DNA of 64,000 nucleotides from Cepaea nemoralis (Eukaryota > Mollusca > Gastropoda > Stylommatophora > Helicidae), in assembly GCA_014155875.1 (NCBI GenBank), contig JACEFZ010025058.1, positions 3,145,001-3,209,000 of the forward strand. Direction: 5' to 3'. Below, one piece after another: positions 49,548 to 60,929 of this stretch (the stretch's first letter is position 1; each line of letters starts with the position of its first letter). The notes under the pieces were generated by a model. The model had not been told where the DNA came from. It made no database searches and saw only the letters and a list, made by a program, of their open reading frames with translations. The position numbers and the translations under genes are program-made.

Positions 49548-51731
49548 CAGGGATGGGCAAACTTTTTGTGCGTAGGGCCGCATTGACAAATGTAAATCTA
49601 TTGGCTGGCCGCATGCATATAGTTTACAGAAAGCTATCACAATAAGTAATTATTAATTATTTATAGGTTATTAAGCAGTATAAATAACTAATTATTGCAA
49701 TTTTATTTTACTTATAAACTTATACATGATATTTGACAATATGGACAAAACCTTTTACTAATTTGTTAACAAGATTTTACAACATGTTATTATAACAAAT
49801 ATTCTTTATTATCTATCAATAGCTTTAATTTAGACATAAACCGACTACATTGTCACTATAATTGTTGATTTCCAATGAGATTTATGTAACTGCTTGCACT
49901 TTTTGACAATTTTCTTTAAATCTGGAGCAAGTTTACTTGTTGAAATTCTCATGACAGCATGCAAGTTGCAGTCCGACAATGAGGACCTATTCTTAAATTT
50001 GTTGATCTTCAAGCAAGAGAATGCTTGTCCGCAAATGTATGTTGATCCAAACAATGATAAAAGTGTAGCTGTGAAGTTTTTAAAGTTGGGAAATGATTCT
50101 TTTGATAAAGATCCATAGAAAATCCAGCAAAACCATCTGTCTTGAATTTCTCTTTCAGGTCATGATCTGCTTGTAAGTCAAGCAGCTCCAACTGTATGTC
50201 CTCTGTGGCTGTATCAGCTTTTTCACTAAAAGGGGAACTGAAAATATTGAACTGTGGTTCTAAGTTCTTGAAATCTTGGAATCTCCATCCAAATTCTTCA
50301 ATCAATACTTCTAATTGGGTTTTGGACTTTTCAGTCATTTCACCAGAAATGGTTTCTTGTTTCAGCAAAGGGAAGTGACAATCATTTTTCACTTGCTTGC
50401 CTGGAAAACAGTGAGAGTTTTGCCTGAAATGATTTTACACACAATTCATGTACAAATACATAATTGCCCTGAAGTTTGACATTCAGTTTATTTAACTTTT
50501 CCATAATTTCAACGGCAAACATAAAGTCTAACTTCCACTCTTTATTGACAATGTTATTATTAAAGTCACATGCAATGCCCTTCATCTCTAGGAATATCAC
50601 TATTTCTTCTCTGAGTTCCCACACTCGCCTCAACATCTTGCCGAGACACAGCCATCGAACATTGGTGTGGTACAGGACATCAGAATGTTCAGTTTCCAAA
50701 TCGTCAAGTAATGCCTTGAACTGTCTATGATTAAGTCCTCTTGATCTGATGAGGTTGATGTCACTGATAACTGGGTCAATAACATGCTTGATATTCAAAA
50801 CCGTTTTACGAAGACTTTCTTGATGAATCACACAGTGAAGTGGCAATAATGTGTGGTATGGATTTTCTGCTTTAATCTTATCACTTATCAACTTTACCAG
50901 ACTTACATTTTTTTCCAATCAAAGCACGAGCTCCGTCAGTTGTAACACTTGCCATCTTGTTCCTAACCAACCCAGTTCTTTCAATACAGTTAGTAACAGC
51001 ATTGAATATATCATGGTCTGTGGTTGTGTCTTTGAGTGACTCAACACTCAGTAACTCTTCAGTGAGTTTGAAAGAAGTGTTTATTCTACTATAAATGTCA
51101 ATAATTGGACAGTATCATGAACATAGGTACTCTCATCCAATGTAAGAGGGTACCTCACAAATTGTTTACTTGCATCTTGAAGTTTGTGCATCAAATTGTC
51201 ACTTATCTTGTCAACACGTCTGACCAAAGTTCTCCTTGATAAATTAATGTCAAATCTGTGTTTTTGTTCTGGACACATAATGTTTGCTGCATCTAGCAAA
51301 CATTCCTTGATGAACTCGCCATCAGAAAATGGCTTGTTCTGTTTTACAATTCTTTGTGACAGCACAAGACTAGCTTCAGTTGCAGCATCTTGAATTGAAG
51401 ACTGTTTAGTGAAAATAGATTGCTGTTTCTCCAAATTTTTCACCAACTCAAGGCATGTCCTTTCCCTCCCTTCGGTTGTTAAATTGTATCAGAAATCGGA
51501 ATGTTTTGTTTGATAATATCTTTTTAAATTATACTCCTAGAAGATAGCAACTGACTCACACAACAAGCAAACTGATTTGCTACCAACTTTTATAAAATAG
51601 TAATTAGTTGTCCATTCATCATTAAAAACACGACATTCATCTTCAATCTTAAGTTTGTTATTGACACTCATTGTTTTAATAAAATTCGAACAGTTAGAGT
51701 TGCACAAATCTTTAAAACGGAAATGAAACAA
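49548..51731 (-). mobile_element. hAT element with one recognisable terminus
   Basis: The left end cagggatgggcaaacttttt has the CAG-start GC-rich form of an animal hAT inverted repeat, followed by ggccgca words. The transposase on the minus strand ends 0.3 kb inside. The right terminus was not found before 52030, so that end is degraded or deleted. Confidence 0.7.
49845..51671 (-). pseudogene. hAT transposase, BED-finger ZBED/GTF2IRD2-like, few lesions
   Basis: Start at ATG 51671 (MSVNNKLKIEDECRVFNDEW). BED finger: NYYFIKVGSKSVCLLCESVA, then EYNLKRYYQTKH after one in-frame stop. Then KPFSDGEFIKECLLDAANIM, INLSRRTLVRRVDKISDNL, TLDESTYVHDTVQLLTFIVE (first Asp), a stop, VTTDGARALIG (second Asp), a shift, HTLLPLHCVIHQESLRKTVL, NVRWLCLGKMLRRVWELREE, and the C-terminal dimerisation block FGSTYICGQAFSCLKINKFK then SLSDCNLHAVMRI. 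Around 600 codons, typical for the family. Two stops and about three shifts; better kept than the copy at 1-1251. Confidence 0.88.
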
Positions 51732-52030
51732 AACCTACTTCCGGCTGTGTGTGAAAATAAAATATTCGGAAAACAAGTAGTAAACTCAGAATAAATTTTA
51801 GAAATATATCAAGACTACTACAACAAATAAATTAATTTGAACATTGTAAATGTGGAAATAATTTATAACAGCAAAAGACTTGTAAATTTAATATTTTCTT
51901 GCAAAATAAATCATTTTATTCACCAGAGAAATATCTGTTTTTCATAAAATCATCCTTATTAAATTTTTACATGTCGATAAATATTTCTCTCTATAAAAAT
52001 CGATAAATTCGCATTTTAGCATTACACGGT

Positions 52031-52150
52031 TCCAAATGTTGCTGTATGTAGCCAGGGACTGGGTTGGGGTGAGCGCCCAACCTTGCATAAATAGCTTAAT
52101 GGCTTGTGCATTCATCACCTATGTAGCAAAAGTCCAACTGCTGGCCTTCT
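52031..52150 (+). repeat. Dispersed copy of the 91-bp unit tripled at 55970
   Basis: Shares gttggggt, gcccaacctt and gcttgtgcattcatca phrases, and the following agtccaactgctggcctt, with 55970-56270 (about three quarters similar by eye). Probably the 3' UTR of the same LINE family. Confidence 0.6.
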
Positions 52151-52207
52151 TACAGTGCGTATACTAACAGAATCGTCGTCGAGCTCTTGATGTGCTCTGG
52201 GTCTCTT

Positions 52208-52539
52208 GCTTGCTTGCTTGTGTTAGTTGGCTTGAGCTCCAACGCGACGTCCTTTATGTCGGATGAAGGCATCCTGTTGTCCAACATCAGTGTGATGTCA
52301 TACAGGACCTGAGGTTTGCGTGAGTATCCGTTGTCCCATGTTTGGCTTATTGGTGTGCAGACTGGTGGTTCCTCGCCGTACAGGCAGACACTCTCCGACT
52401 TCGGAGGAATCGGTGATCCTACTGACTTTAGCCAGGACCCCGAAGGGACCTGTTGCCCAGGATGCTCGACGAAGACGCGTCAATAGGTCTTGGCCAGTAT
52501 ATAATTCGGCCCTGGTGCCCTGGAAACACCTCTGCGTCC
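52208..52539 (-). mobile_element. SINE-like retroposon with (CAAG)n tail, copy 2 (longest)
   Basis: 332 bp, flanked by exact 13-bp ctctgggtctctt (52195-52207; 52540-52552). 3' tail (minus strand) acaagcaagcaagcaag. It includes the ~60-bp segment missing in copy 1. No coding capacity. Confidence 0.9.
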
Positions 52540-52552
52540 CTCTGGGTCTCTT

Positions 52553-53406
52553 ATTCATAAAATAATAAATTCCTGTTGATAGATCTCAAAGCTGGTATCG
52601 GGTATACGCCAGACAGAGATGTGCAATGACAAGGGCTAATGCAGGTAATGCTTAGACAATGTAACTGCGATACAGACTACGTTAACAAGTAGAATGCATG
52701 TAAGCATCCTCCAGCAGCAGTCGCATTTCGCTCGTGTATACTTGCGCCTGGATACAGCCTCATCTGACGCCCACGGAAGCACGTTTACGTGCTACATAAT
52801 CAGACTCAACCAGCAAGAAGACTTGCACGAGTTGTTGAGAGAGCGTTTGATCCGTGCTTAAATACAAACCAAGCCAGACTCTGGACTCACGTGGATAATC
52901 ATTGTTTTAGGGACGTGTACACAATGTGCCAGAACAAGCACTTGTATAAACAGGTTGCCGAACAAAAATATACAATACATCACTTTTACCTCTGTGCATA
53001 ATTCCATTATACTACATCAGCACTTTCAATAGTGGGCACGATTTCATAATACACTCTTTTCTCTTTCATAATACAACATGTGAAACAAACCCATAAGTAT
53101 AAATGAGCATGCATACAAGTTCAGGAAAGCTGTCTTTACTTCTATCAATGCCCATCAGTACATGTACGTATATTTATCATGCTATTCCAAGGGCCCCAGG
53201 GGTCACCAACAATTAACATAACACTCGTTGTCTACTGCAACGAATCTGGGTTAAGATATATTGATTAACAGAAGCCTAAGTTTTGACACCCTTGACGATC
53301 AGAGGTGACAGTTTATTGGGTTTGACTGCCTGCAGACATCATCTGAATTTCTGCAGACTACCACTTCTTGATGGAAGTCAGACATGCTCACACTGCAGTA
53401 GACACT
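52553..53406. other. No recognisable feature
   Basis: No repeat family or domain recognised; a 70-codon frame at 52789-53001 is not supported. Confidence 0.45.
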
Positions 53407-53414
53407 TTTATCAC

Positions 53415-54060
53415 GCCCGTGTGTTGCCGGGGCCCATACGGGGGAGCAAAGAATAGTAACACTGTTACCTACCATGCACGTCGTAAGAGGCGACTAAGGA
53501 GGCTATGGTTTCGTCGCCCTGCTACTGAGTGAGTGCGTGGCGCGACACTGTGAGCTGTGAATTTCGCGTGGAATGCTTTTGCATCTGTCCGCGGTTGTTT
53601 ATAGCGTGAACTGCGTGTTCGGAATGATGGCGGCCGACTGTTGCTGGATTGACTGGTTTGCCTTTTCGGTTCACGAGTTCTTCTTGCAGGAGACTCCTGT
53701 GAATCGGCGCTGTAGCTACGGAGTTCGTGCTTTGTGCGGCGCTTTCGGTGGGTCGCCCTGCGGAAAGAGACCGAGCCATGTGGGATAAAACCCGGGTCAA
53801 TGAAGTCTTTCTGGTGACTGCCGTTTCCATCGACGATGAACTGTATTTTTCGTGGAGGACTTTTGTGTTGGCATTCTGGCGGCGGCATTATGCACAGTGT
53901 ACCTGTGTGGGCTGTTGGCTTGCCGACACTCCTGTCTATTCCATTGTTCACATAGGGCAGTGCGGAGCATTTTGTGTGCTATTCACTGGCACAGGAACGG
54001 AGCAATATGGGGACGACCCGTTGCCGTGAAGATGGAACCGCGACTAACTAACTAACTAAC
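53415..54060 (+). mobile_element. Unclassified 646-bp retroposon with (AACT)n tail
   Basis: Flanked by tttatcac (53407-53414; 54061-54068) and ending actaactaactaac. No RT or RNase H is seen in any frame. It contains cgtcgtaagaggcgactaag near the start. It may be the 3' UTR of a truncated LINE or a SINE. The tail resembles that of the I-clade copies at 33.1 and 59.5 kb. Confidence 0.68.
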
Positions 54061-54068
54061 TTTATCAC

Positions 54069-55200
54069 AATGTCCTGTGAAACATGTGCTGTCCCACAAA
54101 TGTTGTCAGGATAGAGAATATCATTACTTGAATGTTACCATTGTCATCATTGTAGATTCTTCACAGCATTCTCGTTCTTCATTTGCTTGCGATTGATAAA
54201 TTTCATTCGATATCGGTTTAGTAATACAATGAATAAATGTATAAAAATTCCTAATATAAGTTATGCTGTCAAAAAACTGTCATTTACTGCCTATGTAGTA
54301 CCTTGTGGTGTATGGCAGGGGGTTCTTGAGCCTGAGGAATTAAGGCCGCCTGGCTAGTGCAGTCACCGCGAACTGTGCAGGTTAGTGTTTTTCTTTTTTG
54401 CCCACGACAGAAAAAACTCCACACACTGCCATGTAGCTATGCAGGGTCTACAGTACTAATCCTGCGTATTATTACAGTACAGGAGCAGTGAAGAAACAGC
54501 GAGCAATTTGAGTTAACGACAGTTAACTGACGAGCATTAGGAAAACGAGGGAAGCCGAGGCTTTTAGTAGATAGTGATGATGATTCACGAGAGAAGGGGA
54601 AGCCACTCAGAAAGACTGTGTATCACGTGATCGAAACAGCTGAGATCACGAGAGTGGAACTGCCGGTCTAGTCAGTTAGGTCAGGGTGTTGACAGAAGTA
54701 AGACGTCTAACTGTTTTGAAAACGTGAAACTGTTTTGAAGCCCTGAAAGATTGACAAGATTATTTATGTAATGATTCTCCAGCAAGAATCGGAGATGTTT
54801 CTATCCAGCTAGTGCGGCTAAGTGAAGGGCCACACAAAGGTTTGTTGAATTTCATCGAAATGGCAGCCCAGAGATGCTGCACTCCAGATGCCAAGACCAG
54901 ATTGTAAGTGAGACCTTAGTTCATAGTCAGACATCTTTGTATGCATGAATATTTGCCTACCGAAACGATTGATTCTTCAAATTCTTCAAATTTAATGAAC
55001 TGTTTACAGCAGCAATGAATATGTCTTTATTATGAATTATCACACGCCCTCCCACATATACGGGACCATGTGATTTATGTCTGATGTAATATTTGTCCAT
55101 AAAAAGAGTACCAAGGACGTCGGTATGTGCAATATTTATCGTATGTTGATGTTCCTGTTTGAATCTGTCAATGAATTTGAGACATCGAGCCGACAACAGG
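54069..55200. other. No recognisable feature
   Basis: Unique-looking sequence. The 79-codon minus frame at 54957-55196 is not recognised. Confidence 0.4.
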
Positions 55201-55202
55201 TT

Positions 55203-55288
55203 ATTGGTACACCTTACCGAGGATTCGAACCCGAGTCTCCCGAAGGAGAATCCAGCATTCTAGCGACTCGACCAGCCGCTCTTCATAA
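55203..55288 (-). other. tRNA-like SINE head or degenerate tRNA
   Basis: Minus strand: gagcggctggtcgagtcgct (A-box-like), a small stem ctccttcgggag, then gggttcgaatcctcgg (B box). The T stem does not pair properly, so it is a SINE head or tRNA pseudogene, not a functional tRNA. Confidence 0.5.
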
Positions 55289-55338
55289 GTTATACAAACA
55301 GTAAATATAAGTAATTTTCAACGTTTATTTCAGTTCTA

Positions 55339-55600
55339 CTCAGGTCTGTCTGCTTAGCGTGAGCTGCAACTTGTTAGCTCTCAAGTTCTGTACGACTAAC
55401 CGTCTAATCTCTTCGGTCAAGTGGTCAAATCCAAGGTATGTTAAATATGTGTACTCCATCCTTCCTAAGCGGTTTTGGTATTTGTCAAAAAATCTGTTAA
55501 TTTGCATGCCTGTAAATCGCTGACATTTGTCACCATCTGTTATTCTCAGTACTTTTAATAACAACCTATGATTTGAATCTAAGCCTGTGTACAAGTGTTC
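55339..55600 (-). CDS. Candidate terminal exon, unknown product
   Basis: Minus-strand open frame of about 87 codons with non-repetitive composition, including QRFTGMQINRFFDKYQNRLG and LGFDHLTEEIRRLVVQNLRA. No ATG opens it. It is preceded by a pyrimidine-rich stretch ending tttag (about 55608-55612), which would serve as a splice acceptor, and the stop is followed by gaaataaacg (poly(A)-signal-like) within 25 bp. I do not recognise a family. It could be a host gene's last exon or an unrecognised transposon protein. Confidence 0.35.
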
Positions 55601-55744
55601 AGTCTAAACAAGACGAACAGCCTTCCAAATGAAACAAAACCTCATCTAGGACTGTTATTTTCAGTTTGTATTCGCTTATATTGTAACCCCTAGATAAAAT
55701 TATACGATCAAATGATCATTCATCGAGAGAACTAAACAGATTCA

Positions 55745-55969
55745 AATGAACTATGAAGTGAAGAAACGACGCGGGTGCTGGAAATCCACACCATGCCGAG
55801 AAAACTCGAGGACGATGTTACCTTATACTTTCTTATCTGGAACTCACAAGGCAAACGAAATAGCGGGAAACCTAAAAACACAGCAGAAGAGAATTACACA
55901 TAGAGATGAACAATACTGGGAGGACACTGAAGCAGCTGCTCGAGACCAGAAATGATAGGACGAATTGGC
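55745..55969 (+). pseudogene. LINE C-terminal relic (GKR-GKPKNT type)
   Basis: One frame gives IWNSQGKRNSGKPKNTAEEN, then two stops and ILGGH, then SCSRPEMIGRIG, matching the common animal LINE tail WNPQGKRKRGRP-x-NTWRR ending in DR-x-x-WR. Its 3' UTR apparently includes the 91-bp unit that follows. Confidence 0.6.
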
Positions 55970-56242
55970 GGTACCAAGTTGCTGTTATATGGCCGGGGCG
56001 CAGAGTTGGGGTCAGAGCCCAACCTTGTCAAATACCTGGGCTTGTGCATTGATCATCTCTGGTACCAAGTTGCTGTTATATGGCCGGGGCGCAGAGTTGG
56101 GGTCAGAGCCCAACCTTGTCAAATACCTGGGCTTGTGCATTGATCATCTCTGGTACCAAGTTGCTGTTATATGGCCGGGGCGCAGAGTTGGGGTCAGAGC
56201 CCAACCTTGTCAAATACCTGGGCTTGTGCATTGATCATCTCT
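55970..56242 (+). repeat. Three identical 91-bp tandem copies
   Basis: Copies start ggtaccaagttgctg at 55970, 56061 and 56152 and look base-identical. 91 is not a multiple of three, so the 63-89-codon frames through them are the same sequence in rotating frames, not a protein. Confidence 0.95.
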
Positions 56243-57640
56243 GGCAGCAGAAGTCCAACTCCTGGCCTTCGCGTGGCGGAACTGTTTAAACTATACATCT
56301 AAACTCCAATAAGACCACTGTCTACTCTAGTAAAGGAAAGGTGCTGAAGATGGAGGCAACCAGCCAAGAGGCACACCACAAAAATCAGGATGCCATGAAA
56401 TTACGCAATGACATATGGCAATTACTGCAAAACATTATGGTGCTCGCCCTGCTTTGGACCCCCAGGCAGGTGCAGTCCCGGGTCCAGCCAAAATAACTGG
56501 AGGTCCTTCTCAGATGTCCTATGGAGCCAGGGGCCCAGAGAATAGACGATGTTGTTTGATAGGGCACACATTCAGAAAATATTAAAATATTATAATTACA
56601 TAGTCACTTCACTGCAAACCACGTGTCAAACTAGCGGCAACCTAAATACAAAATAGCGGCAACCTAAATACAAAATAGCGGGGAACTAAACAAACATAAA
56701 TTATAAACAGGGGTTAATAATCTGGAGCAGACATGGAGGCTAGATGTAGGAGATAGCAAATATAGGCAGCTTGTAATGAGTTGACTGGGGCCCGCCCATG
56801 CAGTCGACGAAGAGAAAAGGGGGAAGCGGAGATGAGAGTATATGTCTGAAATGTCTCAAAACATACACATTTACAGTATTTTCTAATTCGCCGTTTCCTT
56901 TTCGTCATTTGACTAGGCGGGAATTGGGTGAATCAAAACGCTGTCCCTAGAAGACAGGACCCTGCTTAGACAGAGGCATCTGCTTCCATGCGGGAAAGCA
57001 CTGGCTTAGTGGCAATGCTAGCCATGCAGACGTGTTTGATCGCTGGAAAAAGAAGATAATCTGAGGGCGTCTGTAAACGGTGTGTTAAAGAATGAGAATT
57101 TTCAAGTTCCAGATTTCCAGATTTCTTGTGTCACGGGTTATATGTGGTCGGGCATTGTGATGCATTAACAGCACTCTAATGACTAGCATATGAGTAGTAG
57201 GTTACGTCCTAACTAATTATATTTTCAGGATTGACCTCTAAGGATTGACCCCAATCCTTTTCGGTCTCGGAGCTGGGGTGTGTTGGGTAGGGTAGGGTAG
57301 GGTACTTAGGTCATATGTAAGGGTCGATAATTCTAATAAAAGACATGTTTTTCTAAGAGCAGATAACTGAGTGTGTGTGTATAATATTTTAACTAATTAA
57401 AAAAATAAAATAAATAAAAGACAATCAGAGGCGCGCGCGGGGCAGTCGCAGGAGCGAGCACGGGCGACAGTCGCTTGGGTGCGGTTTGAACCCAGTCAGT
57501 GTCTTGTAGTAACCACATGGCCAGTCATATCTGAGTGACCACAAGCCGGTCAGTGACGAGTGTGGGTGGTGGGGCTAGACGGTTCGAACCCTCGAGGCGC
57601 ACCGGGTGTGATATGAAAATTGTAATAAGTAAAAAGGTAA
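56243..57640. other. No gene; short (GGGTA)n at 57283-57305
   Basis: Only a five-copy gggta-type run and the duplicated phrase aaatagcggcaacctaaata (56635-56680) are noted. Confidence 0.45.
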
Positions 57641-58400
57641 ATATGGCGTGTATATGAGCTGTAGTGGGTCGTAGTGGCTTATAAAACTATCATCATATAG
57701 ATTACACCTCTTCAAATGAAAACCTTAAAAAAGTAAAGATGGCCTGTAGTAACGGTTGTAAGGTGGCGTGGCTTCGTGGTATTCGTTGTTAAGGGGTTGG
57801 TGAGTGGTGATGTACCTATATAACAGCTTCCGAACAATTTAAAGGGATGGGCGAGTGGCGAAGTGGCTAAGTAAATGCGTCGGTTCCTTGCTAAGAGACA
57901 GAGGAGTTGCTAGATAAAGGCTCCAGGTCGTTGTCAAGGGGTTGGTGAGTGTACAAATAGCTAAATAACTGCTTCTGATCCTTGTTAAGAGGTGGGCGAA
58001 GGGCGGATTGGTTGGATAATTACGCCCGTTCCTTGGTAAAAGCCAGGGTGATCGAGTGGAGAAGTGGGTAAATATAGGCATGGAGGTCTACAACCGACAC
58101 ATTCAACGCATAATTTTGGCGTCGGTCGTCAGAAGACCAAGGATATTTTCATTATATGTCTATTGTAAAGGGGTCGACTGTTTGTTATAACGGGGTTACT
58201 ATTATCTATAGTGGCTGGGACTTAAATACTATCAGCATACCGGTTACAGCTCTTCAAATGAAAACATTGAAAGTGTAAAGATGGCCGATGGTTTTAGTGG
58301 GTATGACTTTGTGATATTCGTTGTTAAGGGGTGGGGTGAGTGGATGATTAACTAGATAAACGCTTCCGAACACTATCATCGGGTTCGAATCCCAGTAGGG
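57640..58400 (+). repeat. 542-bp tandem duplication with tRNA-like units
   Basis: The phrase ctcttcaaatgaaaac at 57708 and 58250, with about 130 bp of matching context, gives a 542-bp period. Within it, 57785-58060 holds four loose copies of a ~60-bp unit (gttaaggggttggtgagtgg ... gcttccgatcc) resembling a tRNA 5' half; the last, at 58325-58395, ends in a B box, cgggttcgaatcccag. Confidence 0.6.
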
Positions 58401-58690
58401 TGGTCTAGTGGTAGAAGAAATATTGATAATATGTGGTTACTTAGTTGTGTTTTCGAGCTCGGTTGTTATTAACCCGGTTATGTTTAGAAAAGTAGAGGTG
58501 GTGTGCTGGTTGCGGAGTATGTTTAGGGGGTACCCCAGACAAATTGGAAGTGACAGGTTCGAATCTCGGAACTTTGTCGTGGGTAAGATTTCCAGTCATC
58601 AAGGTGTGGGTGTCGTCGCGGCCACAAGTCCCACCGCTGATGAAAAACACAGGCAGCAGATTTCACCATTGTACCTACGAGTCACAAAAT
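58400..58690 (+). other. Possible tRNA-derived SINE
   Basis: tggtctagtggtagaag at 58402 looks like an A box, and caggttcgaatctcgg at 58554 is a B box, but they are too far apart for one tRNA. The nearer A-box candidate is gtggtgtgctggttgcgg at 58498. No target duplication found. Confidence 0.4.
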
Positions 58691-59474
58691 ATAAGCTAAC
58701 TTAACATTCAGAATATGACCTCAACAGGTGTTGCCAAAAATCAATACTTATTCTTATAACGGCTAATCCAGGGGATTATCGTCATCGTAATGACCAAGTC
58801 AGGTTAATAATATTTCTTATATCTCCGCCATTGCAAATAGTTCGCGATATTAATAAATGTTCATATAAAGGTTGGAAGGGGATTAAAAGATTAACACCTA
58901 TTGTCGGGACATCCAATAATAATCAATAACACTACCCTCGATTTTTCTCATAATTGCCGATTGGAGATTATGGGCTAGGTGTATGTGTCCTTATTTAGTT
59001 AAAACAGGTGGTATGAGTAGGAGATATCACAAACAGTATCAGCATGTGCCACTCTGATCTTAAATATCAGTAGTTCGTTATTCTTGTGACATTGAAAACG
59101 CTTGTGGCTTGAAGACAGATGGTGTACTATGTTATTGGGTGGTGTATATAGATTGACCAGTATGTGAAGTTGATAAGGTCACCCCTGCCAACGCATCGTA
59201 GCTGTGTTGTGACTTGTCGCCTATTACATCCGGGTGTAAAAATAACCAAAAATATTTCACATCAACTCAGACATGCCTCTATATAGCTGCACTGCGAACA
59301 TGGCTAGGGTCTACTGTAGGATAGTATCGTGTATCTGTGTATACGGGTTTACCACTGCTTATAGATGTGTGCAGTATTATTAGAAAGCGGCCGTTATGTC
59401 TACATTATCAAAGTATGGTGCCTTACAGAGCTGGTATAGTATCTATGTGTCTGCTACGTTGTATGTTTTGTCAT

Positions 59475-60917
59475 AGTTAGTTAGTTAGTTAGTCGACAGA
59501 TCATCCTCGTTGCACATCGGACCATTCAGTCCATAAGTGCTCGGATCCCCTCCTCAGCAAATCCCGCAGCGTGTAGCGGCTAACGACGCCAGTTCTGTGT
59601 TGGTTTATCAATCTTCTTTGGCTTCCTGCGTAGTGTTCTTGTTTGGCCACCCCTCTTTTAATTTGCTGCTCTCGCAGTCTGGCCATTGTTGTAGATTCAC
59701 AGTCATCACTTGGTTCTTGCAAAAGTCTCACTTCTCGTAGAGCATTCAGAATGTCAGCCTGGTCCATGGCGCGTCCGCCCTCCACAGTAGCCTCACCTGC
59801 GAGCTTGTCAGCCCGCTCATTTCCTTGTACTCCCGCATGACCTGGCACGAAGATGAAACTAATCTTTGCCAGCCGAGACCGCTCCAGAGACAGCAACCAT
59901 TCTCTTCGGATCGACCCCTCCTCTATCCTCTTGATCATGTTCATTGAGTCGCTAAGGAAACAAGCCCTAGTGAATGTCTGTGTCTCGAGCCATGTTATTG
60001 CTTTACTTACTGCCATGACTTCCATGGTCAGGCTACTTGTGGTTTCAGTGAAAGCACCAGAGTCCTCCTTCACAATTCTCCCTCCGGCCCGAGCTGTAAA
60101 GGCCCATGAGCTTCTCACATGTCGGACGACCGACCCATCTGTGTAGATGACCGCGTCACTGTCTAGCGAATTCTCGAAAATCAACGCTTGTACTTCAGCC
60201 TCCACAGCAGCCGGATTTTCTTGTCTGCATTTTCTGTCTAGTTGGATGCAAACTGAAAAGTATGTGCAGAAGTCTGTTGGCACTTGCACCCACTCCTCGC
60301 CAGGTTCTAAGTCCTCAAGTGAACACACCTGTTGAAGAATGTCTTCGGCTTGACCCATCCACGACCGTCCTCTTTTTAACCTGCTGCCCTTCACCTTCCT
60401 AATTTCACTATGCAGTGGATGCTGTGTGTTTGCGTTAATTCTGAGGTAGGCGCGTGCCCTGCAAACTTGCATTCTCTCTTCAATGGTTGGAAAATCAAGA
60501 AGGTAGCGCATCGCCCTGCATGCTGTATCTCTTGTACATCCAAGAATAATGCGCATAGCTTCATTCTGTATCCTTTCCATCCTTTCTATCTGCTTATGGC
60601 TGAGAGTCAGGATTGCCATTGCATACTCCAAAACAGACATGACCAGCCCCTCGTACAGAAGACATAGATGGCGCTGCGCACAGTTTGCTGCCGCCATCAC
60701 CCGCATCGCTGCCAAGCCCCGCTTGGCCTTTGTTATCACCTGGTCTATGTGCACATTATAAGCAAGGCTTCGATCAAACCGTATCCCCAGGTAATTCATT
60801 GCCTGCGTTCTTTCCACCGTCTCTGAACACAGCATTACAGTTGGTGTTGGATTGTTGACAATATGATTATTCAACGAGAACCAAGTCACTGTTGCCTTTG
60901 TTGGGTTGACCATTGCC
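59475..60917 (-). mobile_element. I-clade LINE fragment (RT end + RNase H) with 12-bp target duplication
   Basis: Flanked by exact atgttttgtcat (59463-59474; 60918-60929). 5'-truncated; the 3' tail is (ACTA)n. Same family as the fragment at 33114-33751. Confidence 0.93.
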
Positions 60918-60919
60918 AT
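59501..60919 (-). CDS. LINE RT C-terminus + RNase H, uninterrupted
   Basis: 472 codons without a stop. Residues 1-200 are the RT thumb and linker (MNYLGIRFDRSL, QNEAMRIILGCTRDT, GEEWVQVP). RNase H active-site residues are all present: D261 (IYTDGSVV), E300 (SLTMEVMAV), D324 (FLSDSMN) and D371, with H361 in PGHAGVQGNERADKLAG. The C-terminus RRGSEHLWTEWSDVQ has lost the CPEC cysteines seen in LINE G and H. The Met lies across the insertion junction, so it is not native. Truncated, hence not autonomous. Confidence 0.92.
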   Translation of the reverse strand: MAMVNPTKATVTWFSLNNHIVNNPTPTVMLCSETVERTQAMNYLGIRFDRSLAYNVHIDQVITKAKRGLAAMRVMAAANCAQRHLCLLYEGLVMSVLEYAMAILTLSHKQIERMERIQNEAMRIILGCTRDTACRAMRYLLDFPTIEERMQVCRARAYLRINANTQHPLHSEIRKVKGSRLKRGRSWMGQAEDILQQVCSLEDLEPGEEWVQVPTDFCTYFSVCIQLDRKCRQENPAAVEAEVQALIFENSLDSDAVIYTDGSVVRHVRSSWAFTARAGGRIVKEDSGAFTETTSSLTMEVMAVSKAITWLETQTFTRACFLSDSMNMIKRIEEGSIRREWLLSLERSRLAKISFIFVPGHAGVQGNERADKLAGEATVEGGRAMDQADILNALREVRLLQEPSDDCESTTMARLREQQIKRGVAKQEHYAGSQRRLINQHRTGVVSRYTLRDLLRRGSEHLWTEWSDVQRG

Positions 60920-60929
60920 GTTTTGTCAT

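Noticed and set aside
55203..55288. tRNA gene on the minus strand
   Set aside because: A- and B-box-like words are present, but the T stem and acceptor do not pair.
55952..56289. 63-89-codon frames with an internal repeated peptide
   Set aside because: The repeats are 91 bp, so the same sequence is read in rotating frames; it does not behave as coding.
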